A stretch of 64,000 nt of DNA from Bacteroidales bacterium (lineage in GTDB: Bacteria > Bacteroidota > Bacteroidia > Bacteroidales > Lentimicrobiaceae). Shown piece after piece: positions 51,543 to 59,756 of this stretch. The position numbers and the translations under genes were made by a program. Where the stretch lies: positions 224,084 through 288,083 of the forward strand of contig JADJEQ010000011.1 in the NCBI GenBank assembly GCA_016709025.1. Direction: 5' to 3'. Position 1 is the first letter of the stretch, and each line of letters starts with the position of its first letter. The notes under the pieces are model-generated. The model was not told the DNA's origin, did not search any database, and saw only the letters and a program-made list of their open reading frames with translations.

Positions 51543-53798
51543 TCAAGTGTTTAATTGAAAGGGTGCCTCCTATACCAGACGTTTTTATATATCCTTTAAT
51601 GAGTATCTGCCCTGATTGGTTTGAAGTTGTCATAAACGTTAATGATGCTGTGTTTATAGCCAATACATTGCCTCTCGAATAACTTGTATTTACGCTGCCG
51701 ATAATTTGCCGGAAAATTGGCTATACCCTGCAGTATAAGCTATGGCATATTGAATTCCTGTAGTTACCGCGGAAGTCTGAACTGATAACATTGCTTCGTA
51801 CTCGTATGTGCTATTAGCGCCCAAAAGAATAGCCAGGCCCGTAATATCAGCCAATGTCTGACCTGTATAAGTGACATTGGAAGCGCCTGTAGTAACAAAG
51901 CTATCTCTTCTGCTCCAAACTCCGCTTGCATCAAAGAAGGAGCATTGGTCACTGCCCGAGTTATTGCTTATTAGCCGCATTATCAGTGACGGAGTCAATT
52001 CAGAATAGACTCCATATCCGGTGGTATTTCTGCCAATCATTGTAAATTCGTTTCCACTCACAGTGGCAGAAGCATTTATAGTAACCTGCAACAGCGAACC
52101 TGAACTGGAATCCGTTAAAGTTACTCCGGTACCTGCCAACAGTTTTACTCCGGTATAACCTGAACCAAACTGTGTTCCCATTACATTATAACTTGCTGAG
52201 TTAACACCAATAGTCCAGCTATAGTAGTTATCGTAAGCAAGTGAAGGAATATCCGATGCAACCAGGGCCCTGAATGATGGAACACCATTAGCAGCATGCG
52301 GAGCTGCAAAAACATAGTTCTTTGTCTGGGAAACGAGTGAAGCAGTGAGAGTTCCCGATGTGGTGACCGGGCTTCCGGTTACTGAAAAAATATTAGGCAG
52401 TGCGAGGCCAACTGATGTAACCGTGCCTGTGCCGCCACTGATACTTGCATAAACTTCTCCGTCTAAAATCTTCAAAAATCCGTTTGTGACAATTGTTGGA
52501 AAATTAATAATGCCAAATATTGAAGTCTTGTTATTATAAGACGCACTTCCTATTGAAATATCGTTTGCATTTGCTGTTGTTGCGGAACGACCTATGGCAA
52601 TTGAATTAATTCCATTGGGATTTGCTTCAATACCCAAGGCAATTGCATAGTTATCATAAACCATTGAGTTACCTCCAATAGCTATTGAACCTACTCCTTC
52701 GGAGTCCGCCGCATACCCTATTGCTACGGAACCATCGGCGATGGCAATGGATCCTGATCCTATTGCTATGCAGTTTCCTCCGCTTGCCTCAGCTAAATAG
52801 CCTAAACTCAGGTCCGCCATGAATTGATTGTACTCCAAACCCTGGATTCCTGCCACTGCTGTGCCATTCATGTAAAGTATCCGTCTATCGTTCACATTGA
52901 TAACAGGAATAGCTGGCGTGTTTGTAAAATTGTTGTAATCCAGATAGTATGCTCCATGCTGGCCATCTAACAAATCCGCATTCAGGTTTGAACAAAGATT
53001 AATATTCTGGCATGTAAAAGGAGCTGTTCCCGGTGCAGCGGTTGCATGATAACTAACTGCGTTTACCGGTGAATTTATATCCGTAATATTTGTGAATGAG
53101 CTATATTGTATCTTACTATTGGCGTAGTAATAATACTCTCCATTTAAGTCATCGCAATAACCGGCGATTACCTGGTCGCCACTGCCATTATAAAATGCAA
53201 CTTCGTTACTGTATGGCAATACCCCGCTGTTACCTATATAAGCTACATAATCGCCATAGATTAAATTCCAGGACTTAATTGAGTTGGCTATAAGCTGGCC
53301 AGTAAAATGAAGCATTCCAACAGAATTCGGAACGGAAGCTACAGAATAAAACACCCCGGTAACCGGTGTTGCTCCATAAGAAGGTTGATTTACATAAGGA
53401 GCGTACAATAAGCCATTGCCATCAAAAATGCCATCGGTAAGGTTGTGGGAATGCGAAGCTGCAGAATAATAGCTACCATGCTGGCCATCGAGAAAATCAG
53501 CATTCAGGTTGGGTATCATTGCAGTTCCCACCTTGGTGACGGCATTAAGCGTGGTAGTTCCGCTCACAACCAGATTACCTGAAACTGTACCCCCGGAAAG
53601 GCGCAGATACAGGGCATCCAAACCGGTTAGCAAATTTGCGAAGGTGCTGGTTTTAATATTGCCGTCTGTCGGATCGACAATAACCAGCCGATCCGAACTA
53701 ACGAGGGTTGGATGGACGGGGGCCTGTGTTAAGTCAATATCCAGATCGAATACTGACTTGTCTTTTATTTGCCTGCCGGTAACCTGGGTTTCAGCCAT
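51499..53798 (-). CDS. Phage tail fibre / receptor-binding protein with YadA-like head repeats
   Basis: The main frame is 53798 to 51690 (702 residues). The start MAETQVTGRQIKDKSVFDLDIDL is typical of Bacteroidota phage tail fibres. Two copies of NLNADFLDGQHGSYY / NLNADLLDGQHGAYY mark repeated fibre segments. Residues about 340-420 carry left-handed YadA/Hep_Hag-like head repeats (IAIGSGSIAIADGSVAIGYAA...SIAIGGNS...AIALGIEA). Near the end the frame is broken in an AAA run (51705-51707): read with one extra A, the protein continues GKIIGSVNTSYSRGNV to a stop at 51499, giving a more natural C-terminus. The protein should form a trimeric fibre that binds the host surface. No reverse transcriptase or template repeat is nearby. 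Confidence 0.8.
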
Positions 53799-53808
53799 TG
53801 CGGTTATT

Positions 53809-54075
53809 TTATACTGAGTAGTTTACCAGGATTACATCTGTATAGCTTGATGCTGCCGAAGGAGCCGTGGTAAATGTGATGGTGGTTGTTGCACCATAAG
53901 TGATGGTATAATCATTGCCGGCACCGGCGTTCATCAGAATGCCGTTTTTAAAAACCTCTTCGGTTCCGGAAAGCACGTTTGCTGCCAGGGTGAAGGTTAC
54001 GTTACTCCCGTTGACAGCTCCGGTTGGAACAGCCCTGTATGTGCGTTGTGAAAGGTTACCGGTATTCAGTCCCAA
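53809..54075 (-). CDS. Small phage tail protein
   Basis: An 88-residue protein with a beta-rich motif: NGSNVTFTLAANVLSGTEEVFKNGILMNAGAGNDYTITYG...ITFTTAPSAASSY. The same scheme (value-before-function name, N.G..., DYTI.....I.F..AP) appears in the product at 55082-55444 (GVNRVFSTSSAYVAGEIEVYLNGLKEV...TITMDEAPKNN), so the two are distant relatives. Such modules decorate tail fibres or baseplates. It overlaps the upstream gene by 10 bp and lies 10 bp before the fibre gene. Confidence 0.65.
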   Translation of the reverse strand: MGLNTGNLSQRTYRAVPTGAVNGSNVTFTLAANVLSGTEEVFKNGILMNAGAGNDYTITYGATTTITFTTAPSAASSYTDVILVNYSV

Positions 54076-55079
54076 TAAGTGCGGATCTGAGCAACAGTAA
54101 GGTCTTCCGGATCCCCTGTTGAAGCTGTAACCCGCCCTTTCATTGTCTGGGTTGGGACATCGGCGAGTTTCGCGTTTGATACGGCGTTGTTCACAATTGT
54201 GGTAGCTCCATCTGCGACCGATGTAACATCCCCGGTATGGTTCGGGTGGACATACAGGTTGTAAAGCGTATCGAAGTAAGTTTTCAGGGTTGCCTTCAAT
54301 GCAGCCCAGGTAAGTTTCTTTTTACCTGCGGAAGCAGCAGAATCTTCCATGAGTAATTCGTCGGCATCGACGGGTGTAGCTTTGGGGGCCAATGCAGAAA
54401 ATTCGCCGCTTGCGGCAGTGCTGATCAGTCCGGAGTTCCGGATTGCCAACGGAGAAGCATATTTGACATTATCTGTACCTGTGTCAATTTCGGCACCGGT
54501 ACAAACGGCGTTGGCTGTTGCTCCATCGGCAACGTTGAGAATAACCCTGGCCTCCGCAGGAGTTAAAGCGGCAATGGTAGATCCTGTTTTCCGGCCTACG
54601 AAAGTTTGTTCCCCAACCGTGAGCGGAACCGGGTTGTTATCCGTATCAGCCTTCAGGATGGTATTGGCATCGAAGTCATTTTTGATTAATGCCCCATCGA
54701 TGTTTGTCTGGGCTACAGTCCAGTCGGCATCGACACCGGCAGAAGCCCTGTCAACAATGGCAAGCAGGAGGTCTCCGATTTCACAAACCTTTCCTTTGAT
54801 GGTACCGGCCTCGATGACACGGAAAGTCCAACCAGCGTTATAAACCACCAGGGAGTTGAAAGCTGCGATGGTATAAGTACCACCGGTACCGACAGTTCCC
54901 TTGAATACCATTGCATCCGCCCCGGCAATTACTGCAGCTACGGCGTCGTCCACATACTGCTTGTTTGCAGCATCCGTGGCCGCTGTGCAGGTTGAAAGAT
55001 TGATTGCTTTTTTGTTGTTGATGTCAAGGTGATCATCGATGTACAATTGACTGCTTGAACGTTGTTTTGTTGTTGCCAT
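54066..55079 (-). CDS. Phage tail protein, fibre-associated
   Basis: A 337-residue protein. The N-terminus SQLYIDDHLDINNKKAINLSTCTAATDAANKQYVDDAV is a common start of phage tail-fibre proteins (the repeated A..A.NKQYVD signature). A central region (GTVGTGGTYTIAAFNSLVVYNAGWTFRVIEAGTIKGKVCEIGDLLLAIVDRASAG) and a C-terminal HTGDVTSVADGATTI motif are also frequent in tail fibres. The coding sequence is intact. It overlaps the 88-residue gene downstream and is two bases from the 120-residue gene upstream. It probably forms part of the distal fibre or baseplate. Confidence 0.75.
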   Translation of the reverse strand: MATTKQRSSSQLYIDDHLDINNKKAINLSTCTAATDAANKQYVDDAVAAVIAGADAMVFKGTVGTGGTYTIAAFNSLVVYNAGWTFRVIEAGTIKGKVCEIGDLLLAIVDRASAGVDADWTVAQTNIDGALIKNDFDANTILKADTDNNPVPLTVGEQTFVGRKTGSTIAALTPAEARVILNVADGATANAVCTGAEIDTGTDNVKYASPLAIRNSGLISTAASGEFSALAPKATPVDADELLMEDSAASAGKKKLTWAALKATLKTYFDTLYNLYVHPNHTGDVTSVADGATTIVNNAVSNAKLADVPTQTMKGRVTASTGDPEDLTVAQIRTYWD

Positions 55080-55081
55080 TG

Positions 55082-55444
55082 TTAAGATTTTAAGATGTAA
55101 GTTGCTTCAATTCTGTCAGTAAAACCATTGTTCTTCGGAGCCTCATCCATTGTAATTGTGGTATCAGAAGATTCCACGAAATAGACCTCTTTCAATCCAT
55201 TCAGATAAACCTCAATTTCCCCTGCCACATAAGCCGAACTTGTTGAAAACACCCTGTTTACTCCATTCACTTCCCCGGTAAGTATTTCTGTTTTGGTGGC
55301 GGCTCCAAGAAGTTTCCTTCTGACAGGTGACAGGCAGATGAAAGTATTCCCGGTATCCAAAGCCAGTAAGAATTCACCTGGCTTGAGTCCTGAATTTGGC
55401 ATGTCGACCTCAAACTTGTACCGCTTAACCTGGATTGTGGCCAT
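55082..55444 (-). CDS. Small phage structural protein
   Basis: A 120-residue protein. The N-terminal IQVKRYKFEVDMPNSGLKPGEFLLALDTGNTFICLSP resembles short virion proteins that often precede fibre genes. The C-terminal half shares the NGVNRVFSTSSAY...EVYLNGLKEVYFVE...TITMDEAPK scheme with the gene at 53809. It is separated by only two bases from its neighbours on each side, so it belongs to the tail operon. Exact role unknown. Confidence 0.6.
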   Translation of the reverse strand: MATIQVKRYKFEVDMPNSGLKPGEFLLALDTGNTFICLSPVRRKLLGAATKTEILTGEVNGVNRVFSTSSAYVAGEIEVYLNGLKEVYFVESSDTTITMDEAPKNNGFTDRIEATYILKS

Positions 55445-55445
55445 A

Positions 55446-56708
55446 TCAGAACTCCCCGCAATCTATTATTCCACCATCTTTTATTGTGAGTTCATTCAGA
55501 ATAAGATCGGGCCCGGATGCCGGAATAACCTGGTTTGTTTTGACCGGCTGAAGGAACGTTTTCATGCCATCCACAACCTGATCTCCGAACACCCTAACAT
55601 AGATATCATCCCAGACAGCAGGCATTCCGGAGAACTCGGTCATCATGCCAGGGAGCTCGCCGGCAATAGCAGTACCATTCAGGTACCGGCTTTGTTTTGA
55701 AAAGCTGAAGGTGAAATTATAGTGGTTCAATTCGGTTTTGATGTCCTTTGCTTCAAAGCTTTTCACCACAATGCGGACCGGTAAACCGGATATATACTGG
55801 TACCTGTTCAGGCTGGCCAGAAAGTCATTGGTCCACAATAATTCATACCCGTTTCTGAAGTAGCCGGTATTCTTCACAAATTCGCGGCTGAATACCATAT
55901 CATATTCGCGGGTTTCTTCCCCGAACAGCGCACTTTTAAAGTCATGATTGACCTGGTTTTCCACCTCACCGGTGAAGCGGATAACATCTACCCCGCCCAA
56001 GGAATTCTCAAATACAAAAAGGTCATCGAACTCATGGTATTCATCCGTGAGAACATAGCGCTGTGTATAGGTTTTTTTGTCCTGACCTTCATCCTGTATC
56101 CAGCAGTCGATGTAATAAGGTGAACGCCCTTCATGGGCGAAGCCTGCCCACAGGTGTTCAAACTTAACATTCATGGTGCACTTCTTAAATTCCGGGAGGG
56201 TGTATACCAACACAGGATCTGAGGTAAGCAGTTCATCATTTTCCTGGTACGTTGCCTGGATAAACAGGCGGGCTTCCTGAACAGAATAATAGGTAAGCCA
56301 TTGCGGGTCCAGGTACTTCACTTTCTTGACCTGAGGTTTCCAGGTAAGAAAATTGCCCCACAGAAAGGTGGTACTATCAACGATGCCGGCAGAATCTATT
56401 CCACCTTTCACCAGGCGAAATGAATAGGTAACCGGTCCGCTCTGCTCCTGGATCTGAATTCCGAAATCGGCCACTGAAGCTTCCTGAATGATGAGATTGC
56501 CGGCAGTAGGAATAACGGTTTCGAGCAATGAATGAAACAGGTCCCGGAGCCTGAGATGAATGATGTAGTTTCCGTCATGCTCATAGATTTCCTCCAACAA
56601 TAATTGACCGTTCATAAAAATAGAAACAACCTCAGAATTTCCCTGAAAAGTTACTTCCTCAGGGAAATTGCCGCTAAGCATTAAGGCCGGTAGTTCTGTT
56701 ATTCCCAT
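55446..56708 (-). CDS. Phage structural protein of unknown fold
   Basis: A 420-residue intact frame, beta-rich, without a signal peptide. Recognisable stretches are IFMNGQLLLEEIYEHDGNYIIHLRLRDLFHSLLE near the start, LFIQATYQENDELLTSDPVLVYTLPEF in the middle, and LLWTNDFLASLNRYQYISGLPVRIVVKSFEAKD late. Its start codon shares one base with the stop of the upstream TM protein gene (TAATG), so translation is coupled. Position between the lysis set and the fibres suggests a tail or baseplate component. I do not recognise the family. Confidence 0.6.
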   Translation of the reverse strand: MGITELPALMLSGNFPEEVTFQGNSEVVSIFMNGQLLLEEIYEHDGNYIIHLRLRDLFHSLLETVIPTAGNLIIQEASVADFGIQIQEQSGPVTYSFRLVKGGIDSAGIVDSTTFLWGNFLTWKPQVKKVKYLDPQWLTYYSVQEARLFIQATYQENDELLTSDPVLVYTLPEFKKCTMNVKFEHLWAGFAHEGRSPYYIDCWIQDEGQDKKTYTQRYVLTDEYHEFDDLFVFENSLGGVDVIRFTGEVENQVNHDFKSALFGEETREYDMVFSREFVKNTGYFRNGYELLWTNDFLASLNRYQYISGLPVRIVVKSFEAKDIKTELNHYNFTFSFSKQSRYLNGTAIAGELPGMMTEFSGMPAVWDDIYVRVFGDQVVDGMKTFLQPVKTNQVIPASGPDLILNELTIKDGGIIDCGEF

Positions 56709-57151
56709 TACTTCCTGAACCAGATAAATAATATCAGGGCACCCAGGATTGAACCTACAAGCAGGATGATGGCCCTGTCCAGGAATGTTTCCAGTTTTCC
56801 CTTCTGCCTTTCTTTGAATACAGTTACTACGGTAGACGTTGTGTCTGAAGCTGTTTTGAACTGCCGGTGCATGCTCAGATAAACGGCCATGCTATCAACG
56901 GTGCATTTCAGGTAAATGAAGTTATCCTTTATCCTGACCTCCGGACGGGTGGCCCTGCCTGTTTTGAGTTGGGTGATCTCTGCCAGGTAAGCATTGCCAA
57001 GGCTGTCGCATTTGAGAAGTGCGGTGAGGCTGGCGCTGTCGGGATGCGTATGAAGGATTGTGTCCGTTTGCCGTTCGGTGACGGTGTTTTTTGACAAGAA
57101 GATTTGTTTTCCTGGAGGAAGATGAGGCCGTAGGAGATGATGATGGAACAA
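56708..57151 (-). CDS. Phage protein with C-terminal membrane anchor
   Basis: A 147-residue frame with a hydrophobic C-terminal helix (AIILLVGSILGALILFIWF) ending in RK. The body is charged and beta-rich (EVRIKDNFIYLKCTVDSMAVYLSMHRQFKT). The N-terminus MFHHHLLRPHLPPGK looks unnatural, and a neighbouring frame has a possible lipobox-like PCS before IIISYGLIFL, so the true start may be shifted by an indel. A tail-anchored protein next to an amidase could be a spanin-like or holin-associated product, but this is inference. Confidence 0.5.
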   Translation of the reverse strand: MFHHHLLRPHLPPGKQIFLSKNTVTERQTDTILHTHPDSASLTALLKCDSLGNAYLAEITQLKTGRATRPEVRIKDNFIYLKCTVDSMAVYLSMHRQFKTASDTTSTVVTVFKERQKGKLETFLDRAIILLVGSILGALILFIWFRK

Positions 57152-57211
57152 GGGCCAGGGTGCGCTTTGGCTACCCTCGGCTCCTTCCCCAAAGGGGAAA
57201 GAAGAGCAGTT

Positions 57212-57622
57212 TCATAGGATTGAATATTCCGTTTTTGCGTTGAAACAGGGGCAGTCTTTTTTTACTCCGGGGAAATCGCGGTGGCCCTGGATGATGGCGG
57301 TTGGGAACTTTTCTTTTAGTTCCCTGAGCAGTTTTACAAGGGCGAACCGTTGGAAGGTTGTACGGTTGTCAGTTGGCTTGCCTGTGTGGTCGATGCCGCC
57401 GATATAGCAGATATTGATGAGGGTGGAATTACGGCCTTCAACGCCATTGCTTTTCAGTGAGATGTCCAGCAACTGGACGATCTCACCATTGGCTTTGATG
57501 ATGAAGTGATAGCCCGGATACTGCCATTTGCGGACGGTACGCCAATAGTTCTTTATACTCTCAACGGTGGTTTCCTGGGGTGTGGCGCTGCAATGAACGA
57601 CCAGGTGGGTGATGGTTCTCAT
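57212..57622 (-). CDS. Phage endolysin, N-acetylmuramoyl-L-alanine amidase
   Basis: A 136-residue amidase_2/PGRP-fold enzyme. Zinc ligands are His10 (VVHCSAT), His114 (IQGHRDFPG) and Cys124 (KKDCPC), with a Tyr in PGYHFIIKANGEIVQLLD and an N-I-C-Y-I-G-G segment. It cuts the amide bond between muramic acid and the first stem-peptide residue during lysis. There is no export signal, as expected for a holin-dependent endolysin. The gene overlaps the stop of the coiled-coil membrane gene upstream by 4 bp (ATGA), forming a lysis set. Confidence 0.88.
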   Translation of the reverse strand: MRTITHLVVHCSATPQETTVESIKNYWRTVRKWQYPGYHFIIKANGEIVQLLDISLKSNGVEGRNSTLINICYIGGIDHTGKPTDNRTTFQRFALVKLLRELKEKFPTAIIQGHRDFPGVKKDCPCFNAKTEYSIL

Positions 57623-57987
57623 GGGGCGGGGTTGTAGTTTTTATTGAAGCGTTTCAATTCTTCCAGGAGTTTCTGGTTCTCACAACGGGCTTCCTTCAGT
57701 TGTTTTTCAAGGGCCGACATTTGCTCTTTCAGCGCTTTGTTCTCAGCCAGTACAATGGTGAACTGATCCTGGATGGTGACGTTTTCCGAACGAAGCTCCC
57801 GGATTTCATCTTTCATGCGTTTTTCAAGGTCTTCACTCAGCTCGCGCCAGATGCGTGCAGCCTTTTCCACGTTGTCCAGTTCGTTGGTTTGGGTTTCAGC
57901 CCGGTATTTCCTTCGGCTGAATATCCAGGTTGTGACGGCAGTAATAAGCGAAGGAATGACGATGAGCAGGATATCATTCATGGGCAT
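57619..57987 (-). CDS. Putative holin or lysis accessory protein (TM plus coiled coil)
   Basis: A 122-residue protein. An N-terminal hydrophobic helix (ILLIVIPSLITAVTTWIF, about 5-22) is followed by RRKYR and then a long heptad-rich coiled coil (KAARIWRELSEDLEKRMKDEIRELRSENVTIQDQFTIVLAENKALKEQMSALEKQL). One helix with a long coiled coil fits the small lysis-associated membrane proteins of Bacteroidota phages, and its 4-bp overlap with the amidase gene supports a lysis role. A second ATG two codons downstream could also serve as start. Confidence 0.6.
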   Translation of the reverse strand: MPMNDILLIVIPSLITAVTTWIFSRRKYRAETQTNELDNVEKAARIWRELSEDLEKRMKDEIRELRSENVTIQDQFTIVLAENKALKEQMSALEKQLKEARCENQKLLEELKRFNKNYNPAP

Positions 57988-58041
57988 TGGGTTCGTTTTA
58001 AGACAAAACTATGCCCTGGGGCTAATGGCGGAAAGGACAAC

Positions 58042-59754
58042 TCAACATTCTATTAAATCCGCATCTACAAGGCTTATCTGCTGATTTGAAAGGGTGTAAC
58101 TCAGTTTTTCGATATAGAACAGCCTGCCCCGGAGATACACTTTATCGCGGATATCGAGCCTTTTCAGTTCAAGCGGGGTTAAGCAGAAGGATCCTTTCAC
58201 CCTCATTTTGTCTTTTTCAACCCAGGCTTTCATGCGGCCGTGGTACTTTTCAATAAGCCCATCCGGGCCTTCCGGATGCAGTGAAGTGTTCAGGCGCTTT
58301 ATCCCGAAATGGTCCGTATGATGCGCCATGATGAGCCGGGTATTCCTGCCATCATTCTCAAAGGTATTGGCCATTCCGGCCCAAAACATAAGATAGGGAG
58401 GCTCTGACAGTCCTTTTTTCAATTACGGAACCAACCAGTGTTTCTTCTGAACCACATCGCTGGTATTGGCGGCTAAATCCTGCCACCAGTATTGCTCAAT
58501 ACCCATTTCTGCAGGGCAGATGTCTGATATTACTTCCGTTTTCTCCCTTTCCCCGGCAGGTTCAGCAGATGCCAGGGGGCTGTGTTTTACATCGCAGGTT
58601 ATCCAGGGCAAAGAAGCAAGCCCGCGCAGCTTCCGGGAGATATTGTAAAGGGCACCGGTAGCTGAATGCTTATATAATTTACCCGATTCACCGGCTATTG
58701 CGATTGCTTCACGTATGAAATTACCGGATCGCCGGCCAGTTTATCATCCCAGTTAACCCTTATCTTCCTATCCATTACATTGTTGTTGAATTCAATCCTG
58801 AATTTTACACCAGGATAAGCTGTCATGCAGAAAACCTTCATGAGGTTTTTCAGCAGTTCTTTAAAAGCATAAGCCTGAAGAAAAGATTTGAATTCCCATT
58901 CAAGCGGGATGAGGCCTCCGGAAGATTCGTAAGTGTCCACCAGGGGGAACATGACTTCCCTGATTTGCTCTTCCAGCGGCGGAACCCAATACCAGTTGTA
59001 TATATTATCGAAGCTGTAATACTTATGGTTCATGCTTATAAGGACCAGCTTTGCCAGATCTCCGGAAGCGAAAGGGTTTGATTCAAGGAATGGGCCCAGG
59101 GCCTGTTCTATGATTTTATAAACGAATGGGAACGGCAGTATTGGCGTATGTGCTTTTTCATCATCCACGATAAAAAAGTTTTTTGTGACCGGGTTGAAAT
59201 AATTGATGTACTGCTTTACTGTGTTGACCATCCCGCCCCTGTATTCGGGACCGGACCATTCAGTGCCTTTCAGCCTGACCGGGGCAATGACATAATCGCT
59301 GCCCTGATATGCCATTGATCTCATGCTTTGAACATAATCCTCAGGGGCAATGAGTTATAGTCGAGATCTTCGGCATGGTATTGAAATGAACCGTACTGCC
59401 CGATCCCATATCGAGCTGGTTCAGGTTACGGTTTACTTCCTCCGGTTCGCGGCTGCCTTTGAACTGAAGTTTGATGGTTGGATCAGTTTCGATGAGGATT
59501 ATTTCCCCCTTAGCCATAACAAGGCCGGAATGGCGTACTTCAGCAGGTACCCTTCTCTTTACCGAGGCTGAGGTGATTCGACCGGCAAAGCCCAAAGCCC
59601 TGAGGTTGCCGGGTGTTGGGGGCACTTCAAAAGTGAGGGAATAGGGCGATGGGATCCTGTCTTCCACAAAGAGGGGGTTTTCCTCAATAAAGCTAATCTG
59701 AACATCTGATAGAAGGTTCAGGATATGGGTTTTATCAACAATTACTTCAAGCAT
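58042..59754 (-). pseudogene. Phage tail/baseplate protein broken by indels and a stop
   Basis: Read right to left this is one protein of about 570 residues. The start MLEVIVDKTHILNLLSDVQISF...DRIPSPYSLTFEVPPT is in one frame (to 59341). It appears to pass through EDLDYNSLP and EDYVQSMRSMAYQGSDY by two single-base losses (about 59371 and 59344-59347). It then runs to 58720, where one lost A moves it to NFIREAIAIAGESGKLYKHSATG...NISRKLRGLASLPWITCDV. An in-frame TAA at 58423 interrupts it before LKKGLSEPPYLMFWAGM and the end at 58042. The whole looks like a baseplate or tail-tip protein. The 58.0-59.3 kb join is clear; inclusion of the 59.34-59.75 kb part is likely but less certain. Confidence 0.6.
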
Positions 59755-59756
59755 GA

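Noticed and set aside
51499..53798. Diversity-generating retroelement acting on the tail fibre
   Set aside because: No reverse transcriptase frame, no template/variable repeat pair was seen around the fibre gene within the window.
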